A DNA stretch of 64,000 bases from Plecoglossus altivelis (GCA_036571765.1 BROE01000007.1:12359912-12423911), one strand, 5' to 3'; positions 10,785 through 23,881 are shown, counted from the stretch's first letter. Notes: generated by a model from the sequence alone, not told the origin. Program-made: numbers and translations.

Positions 10785-13700
10785 ACTACTGGGCCGTCCG
10801 ACGTGTAATTTTCCAGTTTCTCTTTCAAAGGATGAGGTATTCCTCGAGGAAGCCCTGTTCTATTTACGAGTCCCCTGGTCTGACCGATGACCCCACATCA
10901 ACGGGCCCCGGGGGGGGGGGCTGCTCTTTAAAGAGCTGCGGAGAGGAGATGGAGACGAAGGCGAGGGCTCTGAGCGCTCCGTCTAGCGTCTAAAGCAGAT
11001 GGGAACCTTGTAGGAGCAGTGATGGTCAAAAGCCCTCAGGGCTAGCAGAGCATTCATCCTCTTGGCCAATCACACAACACCAGCGTAAAGACATGACATT
11101 GAGCTCAGTGAACAGAAACACAGAAACAAATGTTCTTTCCTCTTTTCACATGCGATTTGAGGCACCTTTTATTACGCAGCGATCGCTTTACAATTAACCT
11201 TTCATGTTTTGCCATCTCATAAAATCGTGTGTTGGAAACTCACTGACAATGGTTTTGATCAATTTGAATGGTTTTTTTTTTTTTTTACTGTTTTTTTTTT
11301 ATTTTTAAGGCCTCTATGTGGTTCAGTAAAGGTTTCATCGGTTTTGTGAGAGAAGAGAAATATCTGGGGATTGATATCCATGGAGATGATCCTTGCCTGT
11401 TCGTCGGATGATATCTGTTGTCACATAGTCATGCCAATCTAGAAGAGTTACAGGTATCCTGGCATGACTTCTGTCGATACACACCCATACACACCCACAC
11501 ACACAAGCAGGCCCCCGCCCCTCTCCTACCTCTACATAGATACCGTCCTCCTCTCTTGTGTGCAAAGTTCATAAACTCCTCTTAGAACCCTTCGGTTTTA
11601 TACTGGCGCTTTGATGTCTGCTAAAAAAGCCCTGCCCGCTATAATTACTTGCTAAACGTCACATGCTAAAATACGACCGGGCAATTCATTACACTTGAAA
11701 GTAAATGCGTTGCATTGACATGTGATACCAGTTAAAACACACATTCCCTCAATGTCTCAACAAATCACTGTTACGTTACTCTGTAACAAAACGGTCCGCA
11801 TCCCATCGCTTCCTTTTCAAGTCAAGGCCGTGCATGTGGACGTTGGTACGTCTCGGCGGTAACCGGAGCGGATGGCGGTCCGGGTTGCTGTGCGGTACAT
11901 GCAGGATCCAGGGGCCCCAGCCGTGGTGAGGGGGAGGGAGCAGGCCTTGCTGCTGTGCGGCCCGCTGGTTAATTATGGGTGGCGGGCTGCTGCTCGGCTG
12001 GCCTGGGCGGGTGGAGGAGCCAGTGGGTCTGGCACAGGGAGGTCTGGCCACAGAGGCCCCGGCGGTGACGGCATGAAGTCTGGGGACGAGTCAGAACACC
12101 AGCCCAGGGTTTGGAGCATTCCTTGCATTCCCTCCTCTCCTGGCTGCCTGCCTCTCCCTCCCTTTCTCGCTCTGCCTCTCCTCCTCGTTCGATCATCTTC
12201 CCCCTGTTTCTCCCTCCCTCCCTCTCCCTCTCTCTCTTTCTCTCTCTCTTCTTCCTCTTGTCTTGTCTCTGCCTCTTCTCAGGAAGAGCTGGGGCTTGTG
12301 TGTAAATGTGTGTGTGCTTGGAGGTGTGTGTGTGTGTGTTGGGGCTCTGACCTCTGCATAATTAATATCCAAGGCTCAGACACAGGAGGATACCCATCCA
12401 GTCCTGTCCAGAACTATCAGTTCTGATGTTTGGGCGTGTGGGTGTGGACTGTGTGCCAGCCACATAGTCCTGTGTAACAGGAAGACGGTGACCTAAATCA
12501 CATCTGAACTCCCTGGATTTGACTCGTCATGCGAATACACCGCCGTTTAGACAATGATTGCGCAAGCTTTTGATACTGCTCGGAACCCATCACCCCATCA
12601 AGCATCTGACCAGCTTCGTTTTCTTCCAAGATCCGTGGAAAGGTCCAACATCTCCCGCTCCCCCTTTGCCGTCTGTGTTGAGTGAGTGAGGTCCTGTCTG
12701 TGTGTGCCCTTGGCAGGGGTGAGGAAGGCAGCACACCAGGGTGTACCTTGCGTGTTGAAAACGATGAGACGCTCTGCTGACACAGACAGGCGTGGGGACC
12801 GAGAGGAACACGGGGCGTGGTCACCCGACACGCCAAAAACACGGTTCAAAGCCACATCGCGTCTCTGGCTCCTGTGTCCCTGTGGCCCTGCGAACACCTT
12901 CCCACGATCGCCTCGGACCTTTCAACCCTATGTTCATGTCACGAGGAAGACACGCATCACATAAATTGGGTTGCGCTGTTATTGTTTGGCGTTTAGCAGT
13001 TTGGGTTAGCCTGTTGTGTGTATGTGTGTCAGTTCAAAATTAGCCCATGGTGGCATTAACGCTTCCATGCTAACGCTACTGAGGCAGAGGACCACCACAG
13101 AGTCAACCACTCCAAGCACACGTCTCCATCAATCACGCGTTCGGGCTCCACAGATTCGAACCAGGTACCACCAAGCTTAAAATAAACCCCTGGAGACCAA
13201 AGCGAGGGGGAGAGGGCCACCGTAAAGCCTTATTTCTTTTCCCCACACAACCTTTATTTTGACAAGGCAGGGAGAAGTGGGTATTTATATACGGGGCTGT
13301 GTGCTGTGGTTTCTCCACAATTACAGAGTGGAGCTGTTCAGACTAGGAGGCGTGCTGGGGCTTTATAGAGGGGACTGATCTGGGACATGAGGGAACCAGC
13401 CCACTAGTAACAGTCTGACATATAGTACAGGACTCCTTCCAAACACACAAACACACACACAATCAAACATACACTCTGAAACATGCACCTTAATAATTCA
13501 GCGCCGCACGAAGAACATTCGCGGTGAGAATCTCGGGACAGTCGCGCAGCGCAAACACGGCGACACCACTTCCAGCGTGAACCAACAAACTGAACCTCGA
13601 GGAAATGAATGAGAACAGTTGGGCCCTTCATAGGGACAGTGGTGTTTCAGCTGATTCCCAGCAACTGTACAATGGTATCCATGCAGTAGTCACAACTGTA

Positions 13701-14065
13701 GAATTCCATAATGGAATACATCTGATCCTGTGTTAGTTGGCAGGTGCTGTGTGTATTTTGCAGCTCTCTGGATCTCTTTGACGGCGTTGCTTTGTAGCTA
13801 GATGGTGCTCTCCTCCCGATGTAAACAAGGATTTTCTAGCTGAGGTCGTTTCGCAACGCCCGTGAGCCACGTAGAAGGCGATGCAGTGGGCCTTTGTGTT
13901 TGTTTCTGGGATGCTCTGTTGAATCTGGCGCTGGCCACAGAGGGGAGCTGGGGGGACTGGGGGGGAGGGGGACGGGGGACGGGGGGGGGTTGTGGTTATG
14001 TGGGGGTGCCTGGAAGTCAGTCAGGGCGGCGGCTCCACAAGCCAACATCCACCCTGCCCCCCAAA
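10785..14065. other. Intergenic, no gene recognised
   Basis: This stretch holds an 11-base G run near 10909, T runs near 11270-11300, a C/T-rich tract at 12120-12260, a short GT repeat at 12300-12345 and a G-rich block at 13940-13990. The sequence TAATTAAT at 12359-12366 is a homeodomain-type core but has no other support. Confidence 0.45.
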
Positions 14066-14068
14066 CAT

Positions 14069-15132
14069 GCACACGCAGTGAGACACACGCAGTCAGACAC
14101 ACACAGACAGACGCACACTGTGAGACACACGCAGTCAGACACACACAGACACACAAATACAGACAGTCACACACAGACAGACACACACAGACACACACAC
14201 ACAGACAGACACACACACAGACACACACAGACAGACGCACACAGTGAGACACACGCAGTCAGACACACACAGACGGACACACACAGTCAGACACACACAG
14301 TCAGACACACACATAGACACACACACACAGACAGACACACACAGACACACACACAGACACACACAGACAGACACACACAGACAGACGCACACAGTGAGAC
14401 ACACGCAGTAAGACACACACAGTGAGACACACGCAGTCAGACACACACAGACAGACACACACAGACACACATACAGACAGACACAGTCAAACACACACAG
14501 TCAGACACACACAGACAAACACAGTCCGACACACACAGACAGACACACACAGTCAAACACACACAGACAGACACACACACACACAGGAAGACACACACAG
14601 TCAGACACACACACACACACACAGATACACAGACAGACTCACATAGTGAGACACACGCAGTCAGGCACACACAGACAGACGCACACAGTGAAACACATGC
14701 AGTCAGAGATACACAGACAAACACAATCAGACACACACAGTCAGACACACTCACACACACAGTCAGACACACAGTCAAACACACACAGACAGACACGCCA
14801 TCAGACACACAGAGACAGACAACACACAGACATCCACACGAAGGACACAGACATACACAGTCCTGTTCATAGACACACACACATAGAGACACGCACGCAA
14901 GCTCACAAATGCACACCCACACAAAGTCACAGATGCATGCAGACATAGACACACACAGACCTGCTCATCAACATTCACTGACACACAGATACACACAAGG
15001 ACACTAACCTTACATTACCCTCCTACGGACACAAACACACTCATGCATTCCACCCCCCCCCACAACACACAACCAAAACACACCAACGCACGGCACACGC
15101 GCACACACTCACACACACACACACACACCCTA
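14069..15132 (+). repeat. 1-kb CA-rich compound satellite (CACAGACAGAC / CACACAGTCAG type)
   Basis: More than 1 kb is built from ACACAC interspersed with CAGACAGAC, CAGTCAGAC and CAGTGAGACACACGCAG words, which recur in longer blocks of about 30-60 bases. The + strand reads as Thr-His-Arg-Gln peptides and the - strand as Val-Cys-Leu peptides. Both are repeat artefacts. It decays into plain (CA)n between 15090 and 15132. Confidence 0.95.
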
Positions 15133-15134
15133 AC

Positions 15135-17120
15135 ACACACACCTTTACTCGGAGAGGTAATGTAATTCAGGCTCTTGGGGGGTGGCGTGCAAGGCAGGTA
15201 ACAGGAAATACTAGCTGGCCTTGTTTATGAGGGTGATGTATCCTTACGCTCACCAGAAAGACTGGAGCTTCAAGACCAGAATACATCGAACACCTTGCTA
15301 ACAATATCCCTAAATACCCTGAGCCAATCAGCTAAGCTGTATCATTCAACTCGGGCTCTGCTGCATTTTGTGGTTTGATTTGACCTCAACTGTAAGAACA
15401 ATGCTGATAGGTTACTTAGCAGCGTGCACATCTCTTCCTGTATGTCAAGGCTGACTTTGAAATGCGATATGTCTGTCGGACTGCGAGCCTGCTAGAGGCA
15501 GCTTGTTGTGACTCCTCCGCTGACTGACAGCTACCTGCGAACGCAAAGCAAACATCCAGAGCTCACGCTGACAGAAATCTCGGCGTACTTCCTCAAATGA
15601 CTGGCGGAACGTCTAGTCAAATGTTTTTTCACGACATGAAAAAAACCAAACATGGACGTTTGTTTGCTCTGACGGGAGAGAGACACCCGTTCTCACTGCA
15701 CTGTGCCTGTTCAGATCTCCTCCTTCACTCACTCCGTCACCATAGCCACATAACAAACACCACAAACTCATGTTTGATGGAAGAACCTGTAGTTGCTATC
15801 GCCCACAGATAAGACATCTAGATTTCACAAGGAGACAATGGTGGATGAAGAACCAATGAATGTTCTCCAGGCAAGGGACGAGGTCGGCAGAGCGAGCTGA
15901 ATTGTAATGTACACGTTGTGGCTTTGAAACACACAAAAAATGGCTGAAATAAATGACTCACAGCTAAACCGCAAGTCGCTTTTAGCTTAGCAACAGAATA
16001 CGTGACAGTAACACGATCAGTTTGTCTCCATGGACACTGGAACATTTTTCAGTAGGCCAGTTGAAAAATGATTACACAGGCCTACAAAAATAATCCATTG
16101 GGTCTTTCTTTAAACAAAACTATGAACGCGCATCCTTTAAATACGGGCACTGCCAACAACCTCCATCCCTGTGACACATTTATGAAGTGCTGATGAAGTC
16201 TTTGCGAGTGGTTTATGGGATCAATATTATCCCAGCACACAGTACCTCAACCAACAGTCTAGGCAGCTACCGTGGGGTTGGTGACGGCTTGTGTTCTGAA
16301 GGAGGAGCCCTTCACCTGACAGTCGCACGGACACGGTGCTCTCTCTCACGCTCTTCCTCTTCTGTCGACACCCAGCAGCAGATCAAAATGCTGCCCCAGT
16401 CAGCTGCCGGAGGAATGAACCACGAGCAGCATCAGTCAGCAGCTGTCCCAGAGCAGGGCTCTGCAGCAGCCTGCTAGGCCCCAGCTCCCCCCCCCTCTCC
16501 CCCTTCTCCCCGGGGCCCCCTCCCCAACCCCTGGCCCCCCCACGGCAGGGCCTCTACTGAGCCACCGCTCCTGCTGTTCAAGGTGTTCTTGGGGGGTTTT
16601 TGGGGAGGGGGGGGGCTGGGTGGGGGCAGTTGGCAAGTGCGAGAGGAAGGGAAAGGTGGAATTATGTGCGTCAGTGTGTGTGTGCGTCAGTACATATGCA
16701 GTGTTCTACGCATAATAACTCCCCCCTTCCCCGGCGCCTCACTTACACACACACGCACGCACAAACACGCATGTTTGTGTGGCAGGGTGCCAGCAGTGGT
16801 ACCGCGTGACCTAAACAAGTCTCACTCTGCTCGGCCGCCGGTGTCGGTGCGTCTGAAGTCTGCGGTTGCGACTGGGCGTAGCCCAGCGCTTGCGAGAACC
16901 TGGTCTGTAGCGGAGAAAGAGAGGGATTTGGCATGTGTCAACAGGCATACCTGTAACCTGGGAGATCCAGCCCTAAGGCACCTGGTGATTTTCTCATGAT
17001 TGTCACGGCCAAACGCAGACAACAAGCCTTGGAAAAGTCGTCTCCTCAGCGGGGCTAAGGTGGCTTAGCCTGGCGTCAGACACCAACACCACCTCATTCC
17101 ACTGGAAGCTCCATTTTTTT
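15135..17120. other. Intergenic, no gene recognised
   Basis: Mostly unique sequence. G/C-homopolymer-rich patches lie at 16480-16545 (C) and 16595-16630 (G), and a short CA tract at 16743-16770. No coding region or RNA gene is convincing. Confidence 0.5.
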
Positions 17121-17125
17121 CTGTA

Positions 17126-17778
17126 GGCCTGTGTGTGTCTGAGTGTGTGTGTGTGTGTCTGAGAGTGTGTGTGCGTGTCTGGGGTGTGTGTGCTCAAGAG
17201 TGGGTGTGCGTGTTGGTTGGTGTTTCTGTGTGTGAGAGCGTCAGCATCTCTGCTCCTGTGTGTGGATGTGTGTTTGTGTGGGTTAATGTGTGTTCATGAG
17301 TGTCTGTGCAGTTCTGTCTCTGCGTGTGTATGTGTAAATGTGTGACTGTACATCTCTGCCTCTGTGTGTGTGAGAGAGAGTCTCTGCCTCTGTGTGTGTG
17401 TGTGTGTGTGTGTGCGTACGAGAGTCTCTGCCTCTGTGTGTGTGTATGAGAGTCTCTGCCTCTGTGTGTGTGTACGAGAGTCTCTGCCTCTGTGTGTGTG
17501 TGAGAGAGAGTCTCTGCCTCTGTGTGTGTGTATGTGTGTGTATGAGAGTCTCTGCCTCTGTGTGTGTGTGTGTGTACGAGAGTCTCTGCCTCTGTGTGAA
17601 GAGTCTGCCTCTGTGTGTGTGTGTATGCGTGTGTATGAGAGTCTCTGCCTCTGTGTGTGTGTGTGTGTGTGTGTATGAGAGTCTCTGCCTCTGTGTGTGT
17701 GTGTTCATGACAGTCTCTGCCTCTGTGTGTGTGCGTGCGTGCATGTGTGTACAAGCGTCTCTGCCTCTGTGTGTGTCA
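17126..17778 (+). repeat. GT-rich minisatellite with TCTCTGCCTCTG core
   Basis: The core word TCTCTGCCTCTG occurs about 13 times between 17351 and 17769 (one copy shortened, near 17606). Copies are separated by (GT)n stretches of variable length plus TATGAGAG or TACGAGAG, so the unit ranges from about 28 to 42 bases. The first 220 bases are simpler GT repeat. Long frames on both strands (up to 190 codons) read as CVCV or THTHRGR peptides and are repeat artefacts. Confidence 0.95.
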
Positions 17779-17779
17779 G

Positions 17780-20230
17780 AAGTCAGAATTACTGTTTGCG
17801 TTGAGGCCAGTGTGGGAGCGCACCGTGGCTGTGTACAGGGCTCACACTCAGACACTTACCCATGGGAACGTGAACAGAACCCTTCAGAGTCTAGCTCATA
17901 GACACAGGGGCTTAGGCTTGTCCCGCCACACACACCTACCCGCTCTGTTGTTTCCTGCGCTGTGTACTGAAAACAGGAGCTTTGCCTGGAGACACAGCAG
18001 AGCCACATCCCATGACTCCCATGGAGCGGTCGACGTAGCGTTAGCTAATGTTTGTTTCAGGGCTTGTCGCCGTGTTGATGTCAGCCCACGGGATCCAGCC
18101 AGAACCCGTTTCCACGGTTCCTCCAGCGCGGGGGCGGGTATGGGGTGGGAGGGGTCGTGTCGTAGTGGGGGAGGAGAGGGGTGGGATGGAGGGATGATAG
18201 GAGCCTCTCGCATGCACCTGCGCAAGGCCCGACTGCAGACCTTGCAGGGATATGCGACAGACCAGGAGAGTGGCCGAGCAAGGGGCCACCCCATACCGCC
18301 CAATCCACCCTCCTTATTGAAGGGTCCCGGGCGTCCGGATGAGAGACTGCGTTGTAGAGAATAACAGGCTAACAGCCTCTTCTGTCAGCAGGCAAGACAA
18401 AGAAGACAGTAAAGAAATTGTGCGTAGTTGTAGGTCCAAGTATGTAGATGAGGAAAGTGAGGAGGGTTGCGTATGGTTGGACATTTGCGCTCGTGACTAA
18501 ACAGTCCTAGGTTACGGTTGGCTGTCAGGGAACAAAGCCTTATAAGCAGTTCATGGCCCACCTGACAGAGATGGGTTTAGGAAGGTGCCTGGCGGCCTGA
18601 GACTAGGGATTGAGACTATGGAGAGAACAGTGTACAGCAATCACAGATGTGGGAGTGGTGGTGATGAGACAAACTGAATTCTGAATCTGTGAGGACCAGT
18701 CTCTGCTTCCCCTCCATTCTTTCTCGTGCTGGCCTGCTGTTGTGTTCTTCCATATCCACCCTGACTCTAACCAAAAAAAATAATCACTTGTCGCCTCTTC
18801 GTGACTGGTCGGCCATTGTTCCCACGTGCTCGTGGCGCTTTAGAGAGCCGGTATGCCTCTAGTGACCGCGCACAGGAATCCGCCACACCTTGGCGACGCC
18901 GTAACCGCTCTCAAGCGCTCACCAATCGAGCCCCGTTGATCCCTTCGCTTCTTTCCCACTCTCGAACCTCCCTCTTCCACACTCTCCGGTCGCCTCTCTG
19001 CCTCCCTCCGAACCGTCGGACATCGCCTGCTTGCGCCGACCCATCACAGACGCGCGCTCTTCTCGCGCCTTGCTCGCTGTGATCTGAGTTCCAACGCTTC
19101 CTGCACTATACGTCGGCGTAGCGGTTTGCGAACGTCGCTGGGCAACGGGCCAAATGTCTGCGCCGTGGTCTGCCCGACAGCGGGCATTTTTGATCGAGCA
19201 TTCCTGGCTTCAGTCCATTTTACGGTACACTCCCCTCCTCATGACCATGTGACCAACACAAAGTGTGTTTTATCATGGCGAGAGACTCCAAGGGAAAGAC
19301 AACGCGCGTGTTCGGGTGTCCTGTGCGTCTGTGTGTCTGCGGAGCGTAAACCAATGAGCATGTGGTTATCTGCATATTCATCCTACTCACAATTCCGGTC
19401 ATGACATCATGATGACTTGTTACGCTTGTCAATAATTGCCATGACCTGGCCCTGGCCCCCTCCATGCTTGTACACAGAAAGTATCACACCTCCTAGACAA
19501 AAGCCTAATGGTTGACAGATGATCTGATCTGATTAAGATCATCCGTGAGCATGGACCCCGGGGTGGCTGTTTCTAGCCTGGGTATTGTTGTGTAATGACA
19601 GTAATAGATGGTTCCTTCTGGAACATAGATAGCAAGGGAATCTCTAATTGCCTCAATTATCGAGGGAAACCTGCATTCCACCAGCCAGCAGTAGAGTGAA
19701 AGTGAATGTGTTGAGTGTTATGACATAAAATGTGCACAGTATATAATTTCCTTCCTATTAGCTTTAGCTACCAAAAATGCTAGGCTTAATACACAAACTT
19801 GTCACAGTATGCCTAAACAGGTCAGACACATTGACTGTTTTATCACAGGCAGACTCAGCGTGCTGCTAAAACCAGACCTTAATTAAGCAAGGTTACAATG
19901 TGCTTAGACAAATACAGTTGATGCTTCACCAAATGTCTGAAGGTTGTTTTGTGGTTAAGGGTGGGGCGCTAGGTCTTTACCTTTGCTGAACAGTGAGGCG
20001 TCCTACTTGCCACGCTTGCCAACATCAGAGAACATCGTGTCACTGAAGTCATAATAGGAATACTTTGATACTGTCTGCCAAGGGCATCTCCCTGTCTGAA
20101 GTCTGCATTTAGATCTTTGTATTCGCATGGTATTTGTGTTTGTCGAACACCAGGTCCTGTGTTCCTGCGCCAGCTCATAACTGAAGATGGAGAAAACTGA
20201 CCTCAAGTGTCACACACTGTACCACACTCT
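17780..20230. other. Intergenic, no gene recognised
   Basis: Unique sequence with one G-rich patch (18125-18200) and a CpG-richer stretch around 18800-19150. Open frames of 90-211 codons lack protein-like composition and overlap antisense frames of similar length. Confidence 0.5.
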
Positions 20231-20238
20231 GCACTGCA

Positions 20239-20394
20239 CCTAAAGTGACACACACACACACTCACACACACAGACGCATACACACACCTAATCCCCCTCC
20301 CACCCACAGCCAACTGCATACCCTGACACACCCTGTGTCTCTCTCTCACACACTCACACACACACACACACACACTCACACACACACACCTGCA
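20239..20394 (+). repeat. (CA)n with CT patches
   Basis: ACACAC runs at 20248-20285 and 20345-20392 flank a C-rich middle and a short TCTCTCTC patch. Confidence 0.85.
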
Positions 20395-20504
20395 ATGGAG
20401 GAGGTCATGTTGGCAGGATGGCTGACGTTTGGCCTAAGCCTCTGCCTCTTCGTGTCAAGAGACCATGTCCTGTGTTGGGATTAGTCATGCTCCAAGGGGA
20501 CTGT

Positions 20505-20650
20505 CCATTATTAATCACCCACGTAGCCGGGGCTCCTTACCCTGTCAAAATGCCCACCTCCCCCCTCCCCCCCCCCCCCCCCCCCCATCACCTTGCCAGC
20601 TCTCAGGATTTATGCTCAGGCAGGAGACTCACACCCACGACTTAATTAAG
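20505..20650. promoter_or_regulatory. Candidate regulatory block with homeodomain-type cores
   Basis: ATTATTAATC at 20508-20517 and TTAATTAA at 20642-20649 flank a 20-base C run (20567-20586). The AT cores stand out from GC-balanced surroundings. This is motif-level evidence only. Confidence 0.15.
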
Positions 20651-20848
20651 GAAATGGAGACAAATTGCAACTGGACCGCACTGACATCCACTTTATTCTG
20701 CTGCAGCTCAGGTCTCCCCCTCCTATCCAATCACCATATATCATCTTCTACAATAGAGGTGGACTGAACACGGTTTTTGATGCGAGGCTGGGAGGCCGTC
20801 AGGTCTGCTGTGTAGGCACATGTAGCTGCCAGTGAGCGTGCCCACAGA

Positions 20849-20901
20849 GAAAGAGAGAGAGAGAGAGTGATGTAGAGAGAGAGGCAGAGAGAGAGAGTGA
20901 T

Positions 20902-20936
<35 letters not shown>
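20849..20936 (+). repeat. (GA)n microsatellite
   Basis: GAGAGA runs with GTGAT interruptions over about 88 bases. Confidence 0.9.
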
Positions 20937-20941
<5 letters not shown>

Positions 20942-21066
20942 ACTGTGGTCTTGAAGTGACTAAGTAGCGTGAGGCCAGAGGTCTTAGAGGGACTAATCGG
21001 GAGAGGTGAAGGAGTTTCAGTGTTGCTGTGAATTATTGAATATGATCAGGTTTCCCGATGTCTCCA

Positions 21067-21180
21067 AGACACACACTAACGCCCACACACACACTAACAC
21101 CACTAACACACACACACACACACACACTAATACCCACACACACACTAACACTAACACACACAACTAACACGCACACACAC
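21067..21180 (+). repeat. (CA)n with CTAA interruptions
   Basis: ACACACAC broken by CTAACACC and CTAACACTAACA words over about 115 bases. Confidence 0.85.
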
Positions 21181-21402
21181 TTCCACGGAGGACGGCCCTG
21201 GAGGTTCCACTTGCACAACGGAAAGAAAACCAACACCGGTAATCCCTACAAGGTGTACAGTATTGTCTCTGTGTGTGTTTGTGTATGTGTGTGTTTGTGT
21301 GTGCGCGAATGAGTGTGCGCCCACGTCCTGTATGCGCGCGTGCTCATCCAGCGCTTGTTTTCGCACATCTCAGCTGAACGCTGAGAGCTCGTTCACGCCG
21401 GT

Positions 21403-21419
21403 GGGGGGGGGGGGGGGGG
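21403..21419 (+). repeat. Poly-G run (17 bases)
   Basis: Seventeen consecutive Gs directly precede the candidate regulatory block at 21420. Confidence 0.9.
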
Positions 21420-21630
21420 CGACGGACCGTCCGCTCTCCGGTGAATTATTCAGGCCTCCGCCCGTCCCCAGGTGCGTCTCCCCCAGGTGCGCTGGCTCTC
21501 TACACAGCTCCTGTTTCCCCTCCATACAGCTAATTACCCACGGAGGCGCTGGCTCGGCTTCTCATAAGGAGCCCCTAATGAACGGCTCTCTATTAGGATA
21601 ATAGGAGAAGATGATGTGCTAAAGCACTTT
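21420..21630. promoter_or_regulatory. Candidate conserved noncoding element with TAATTA
   Basis: About 200 bases without repeats sit between a poly-G run and ordinary DNA. They carry AATTATT (21444-21450), TAATTA (21531-21536), a TAATG and an ATTAGGATAATAGG stretch. The mixture of GC-rich and TAAT-core sequence resembles vertebrate developmental enhancers. Conservation has not been tested. Confidence 0.2.
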
Positions 21631-22162
21631 TGGGACGCAAACACTTTAGTAATCTGCCCCCAAATGACTCTGAGGTCTAATAAGACTAAGATTGTGGTCC
21701 GGACAACTGCTTCTGAGGAGGAGGGGTGTTTGGGTGGGAGGGAATGCTGTAAAGTGAGTAGGAGAAATGTGTTTTACAGTGCTTAATCCCAATAAGAAGA
21801 CGTAAAATGGGTTGTTAGGGCTAACTTGGTAGGTCAGCATTCATCCATGGATGATCTTTCTCTCGTGCTATATATTTTCCCAAAACCTACTCTTGACACA
21901 CCATGTTCACATGGGGTTGGTGCCACATGGTCATTAGGATCTGTCATTCTCCATAAAAGTATGCCTAATACAAATGTTGATGTTGAAAATAGCAAAAACG
22001 ACAACTATAAAACCTTCAGAGCAATTCGATTCAAAGTCTAACTTGGTCCAACACTTGTTCTTATTAACTGGAGGGGCTGAAAAGGGGGTCTGGCCAAACT
22101 TCTTCCAGGGTGCAATGGAAAATCCCATCCCATACTTCCCTTCATCTGAGGTCATCTTGTCA

Positions 22163-22330
22163 GCCTAACCACAGCTCTGCAGCCTGCCCCCTCCCTGCCC
22201 CCCTCCCTGTCTCTCTGCCTTCCTCTCTACCTCCTTGCCTCTCTGCCTGCCTCTTTACCTTCCTCTCTGCCTTCCTCTCTGTCTGCATCTCTACCTTCCT
22301 CTCTGCCTGCCTGTCTCTCCTACGCTTCTC
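22163..22330 (+). repeat. CTCTCTGCCT(G/T)CC pyrimidine minisatellite
   Basis: Units built on CCTCTCTGCCTGCCTCT and CCTTCCTCTCTGCC recur imperfectly over about 165 bases. Antisense frames read as Arg/Glu/Gln repeats. Confidence 0.8.
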
Positions 22331-22334
22331 CTCT

Positions 22335-23805
22335 ACTCTGCACTGGTGTGTACTTGTGCGTCTCACCGTTCTTGTCGTCTTCGCTGAACGCTGAGCTATT
22401 CTCTGTCTGGGCCTCACCGGGGCCGCCTCATGTCCCCTCCTGTCTCTCTACCCATCCTCTCTCTGAGACGGCCCATGTCGGTCGATCTCCCACTATGGGT
22501 GCCTGGCCTGCTCGCCCCTGGCCCACCGCAGCCACCCCACTGACCTACTTACTACCACTATCCTCTACTGGCCTGTCTGTCTCACACATATTCCTACTCT
22601 GCTCCTGCCCTGGATATCTCTACCTTCCACTCTTCTGTCTGCCCTAGTTATCTCTACAACTTCCTGTCTGCCACTGAACCATGCCTCTCTCTGCGTCACT
22701 AACGCGTCAGGCTCTACAGTGGCATTGTACTTTCAAGCTCCCCCCGTGATGCCTATACACTCAGGGTGGCAATGTTGAGCCAGCGTGGATGCAGCTGAAT
22801 GAGGAGGTTTGCAAGAGTCCAGACACTCTTTCAAAGAATGGAATCTCGCGCTGAGCGATCAGCCTCAATTACACGGCTGTGAAACAACCGCTTCGACAGA
22901 TGTCATGAAAGGCATGAGTCGCGTGCCGATGTAAGCGCCAGCGTTTCACAAGGACTAATGGTTAGAAAATTCGTAAACACTGCTGATAAAAAAGATAGAA
23001 CCGCGTCAACAGGAAGAGGCAAGGCCGTCGAGTGCCTGACCGAGACTGGACTGTACGTACCCGGTTGGCTGTTCGTTGCATTCCGGAGTCTGGGCCCTCC
23101 CCAAAAGCATGTAAAGGATTTAAGGGGTCCAGCCGACAGCCGCACACCCTCTCCCACTACGCCCACTAACCCCCACATCCCTCCCTTTGCATCCGCCCCT
23201 CCACGCTCACGTCGCAGGTGTAAATCCCCTGCACCAGGGACACGAAGCGGCTGCGCGCCCACCTCTGACCTCCCCCCACCCCCTACCTTTCCTCTAACTG
23301 AGACAAGAGCTCTTTGCTTTCCCCAATGGCGCCCTACAGAGACTTAGTGGCTATTGCCTGTTGTCCCCCTGTGTGCAGTGGCACAAGGGGACGACCTGTC
23401 AACTGACACGTCTTGACCAGGAAGGGACAATAGGCCCTGTGGCGCACTCGCTGTCAGACACCTACACAGTAACAGGCCAGAACCTCAACAAAGAGTTTTT
23501 GCCTGGATGGTCAGTGACATGTTCAAGGAAGATAACCATCCTCGCCGATGCTCTGGTGTTCGAATGCGTGGACGTCCTACAGCTCTAATAACCGTCACAG
23601 TATGGAAAGGAACGATATGAAGGAGCAGCGCTCCAATTTAGATGAGAGGGAACCAGGAAGAAGAGCATGAGGGAGGAGAGAGAGATCTCAGTGCGTACCC
23701 ACCGTCGAGAGGACTAAGACGTAGCAGCAAGGGCGCGCGACGCGAGGAGAGTTAGAGACGTGTAGCGGAAGGGGAAGGCGCACAGATGAGCGCAAAGAGA
23801 GCACG
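22335..23805. other. Intergenic, no gene recognised
   Basis: Unique sequence with some C-rich patches near 23150-23290. Nothing is supported as coding. Confidence 0.45.
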
Positions 23806-23808
23806 AAC

Positions 23809-23881
23809 AGAGAGAGAGAGAGGAGGGAGGGAGAGAGGCAGAGAAAGAGAGAGAGAGAGAGGGGAGGGGAGAGAGAGAGGG
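23809..23881 (+). repeat. (GA)n/(GGGA)n purine microsatellite
   Basis: GAGAGA and GGGAGG words over about 70 bases. Confidence 0.85.

Noticed and set aside
13862..14952. THTDRQT- and VCVCL-type frames up to 187 codons on both strands
   Set aside because: Translation of CA-rich compound repeats. Amino-acid content follows the dinucleotide pattern only.
17194..17901. HTHRGRD- and CVCVCV-type frames up to 190 codons
   Set aside because: They fall inside the GT/TCTCTGCCTCTG minisatellite; both strands are open for the same reason.
17729..18364. Plus-strand frame of 211 codons
   Set aside because: It begins in the GT repeat and continues into unique DNA with an equally long antisense frame. There is no protein-like conservation signal that I can see.
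22958..23347. 129-codon frame, basic and proline-rich
   Set aside because: It lies in C-rich DNA with a comparable antisense frame (119 codons). It has no domain and no exon boundaries.
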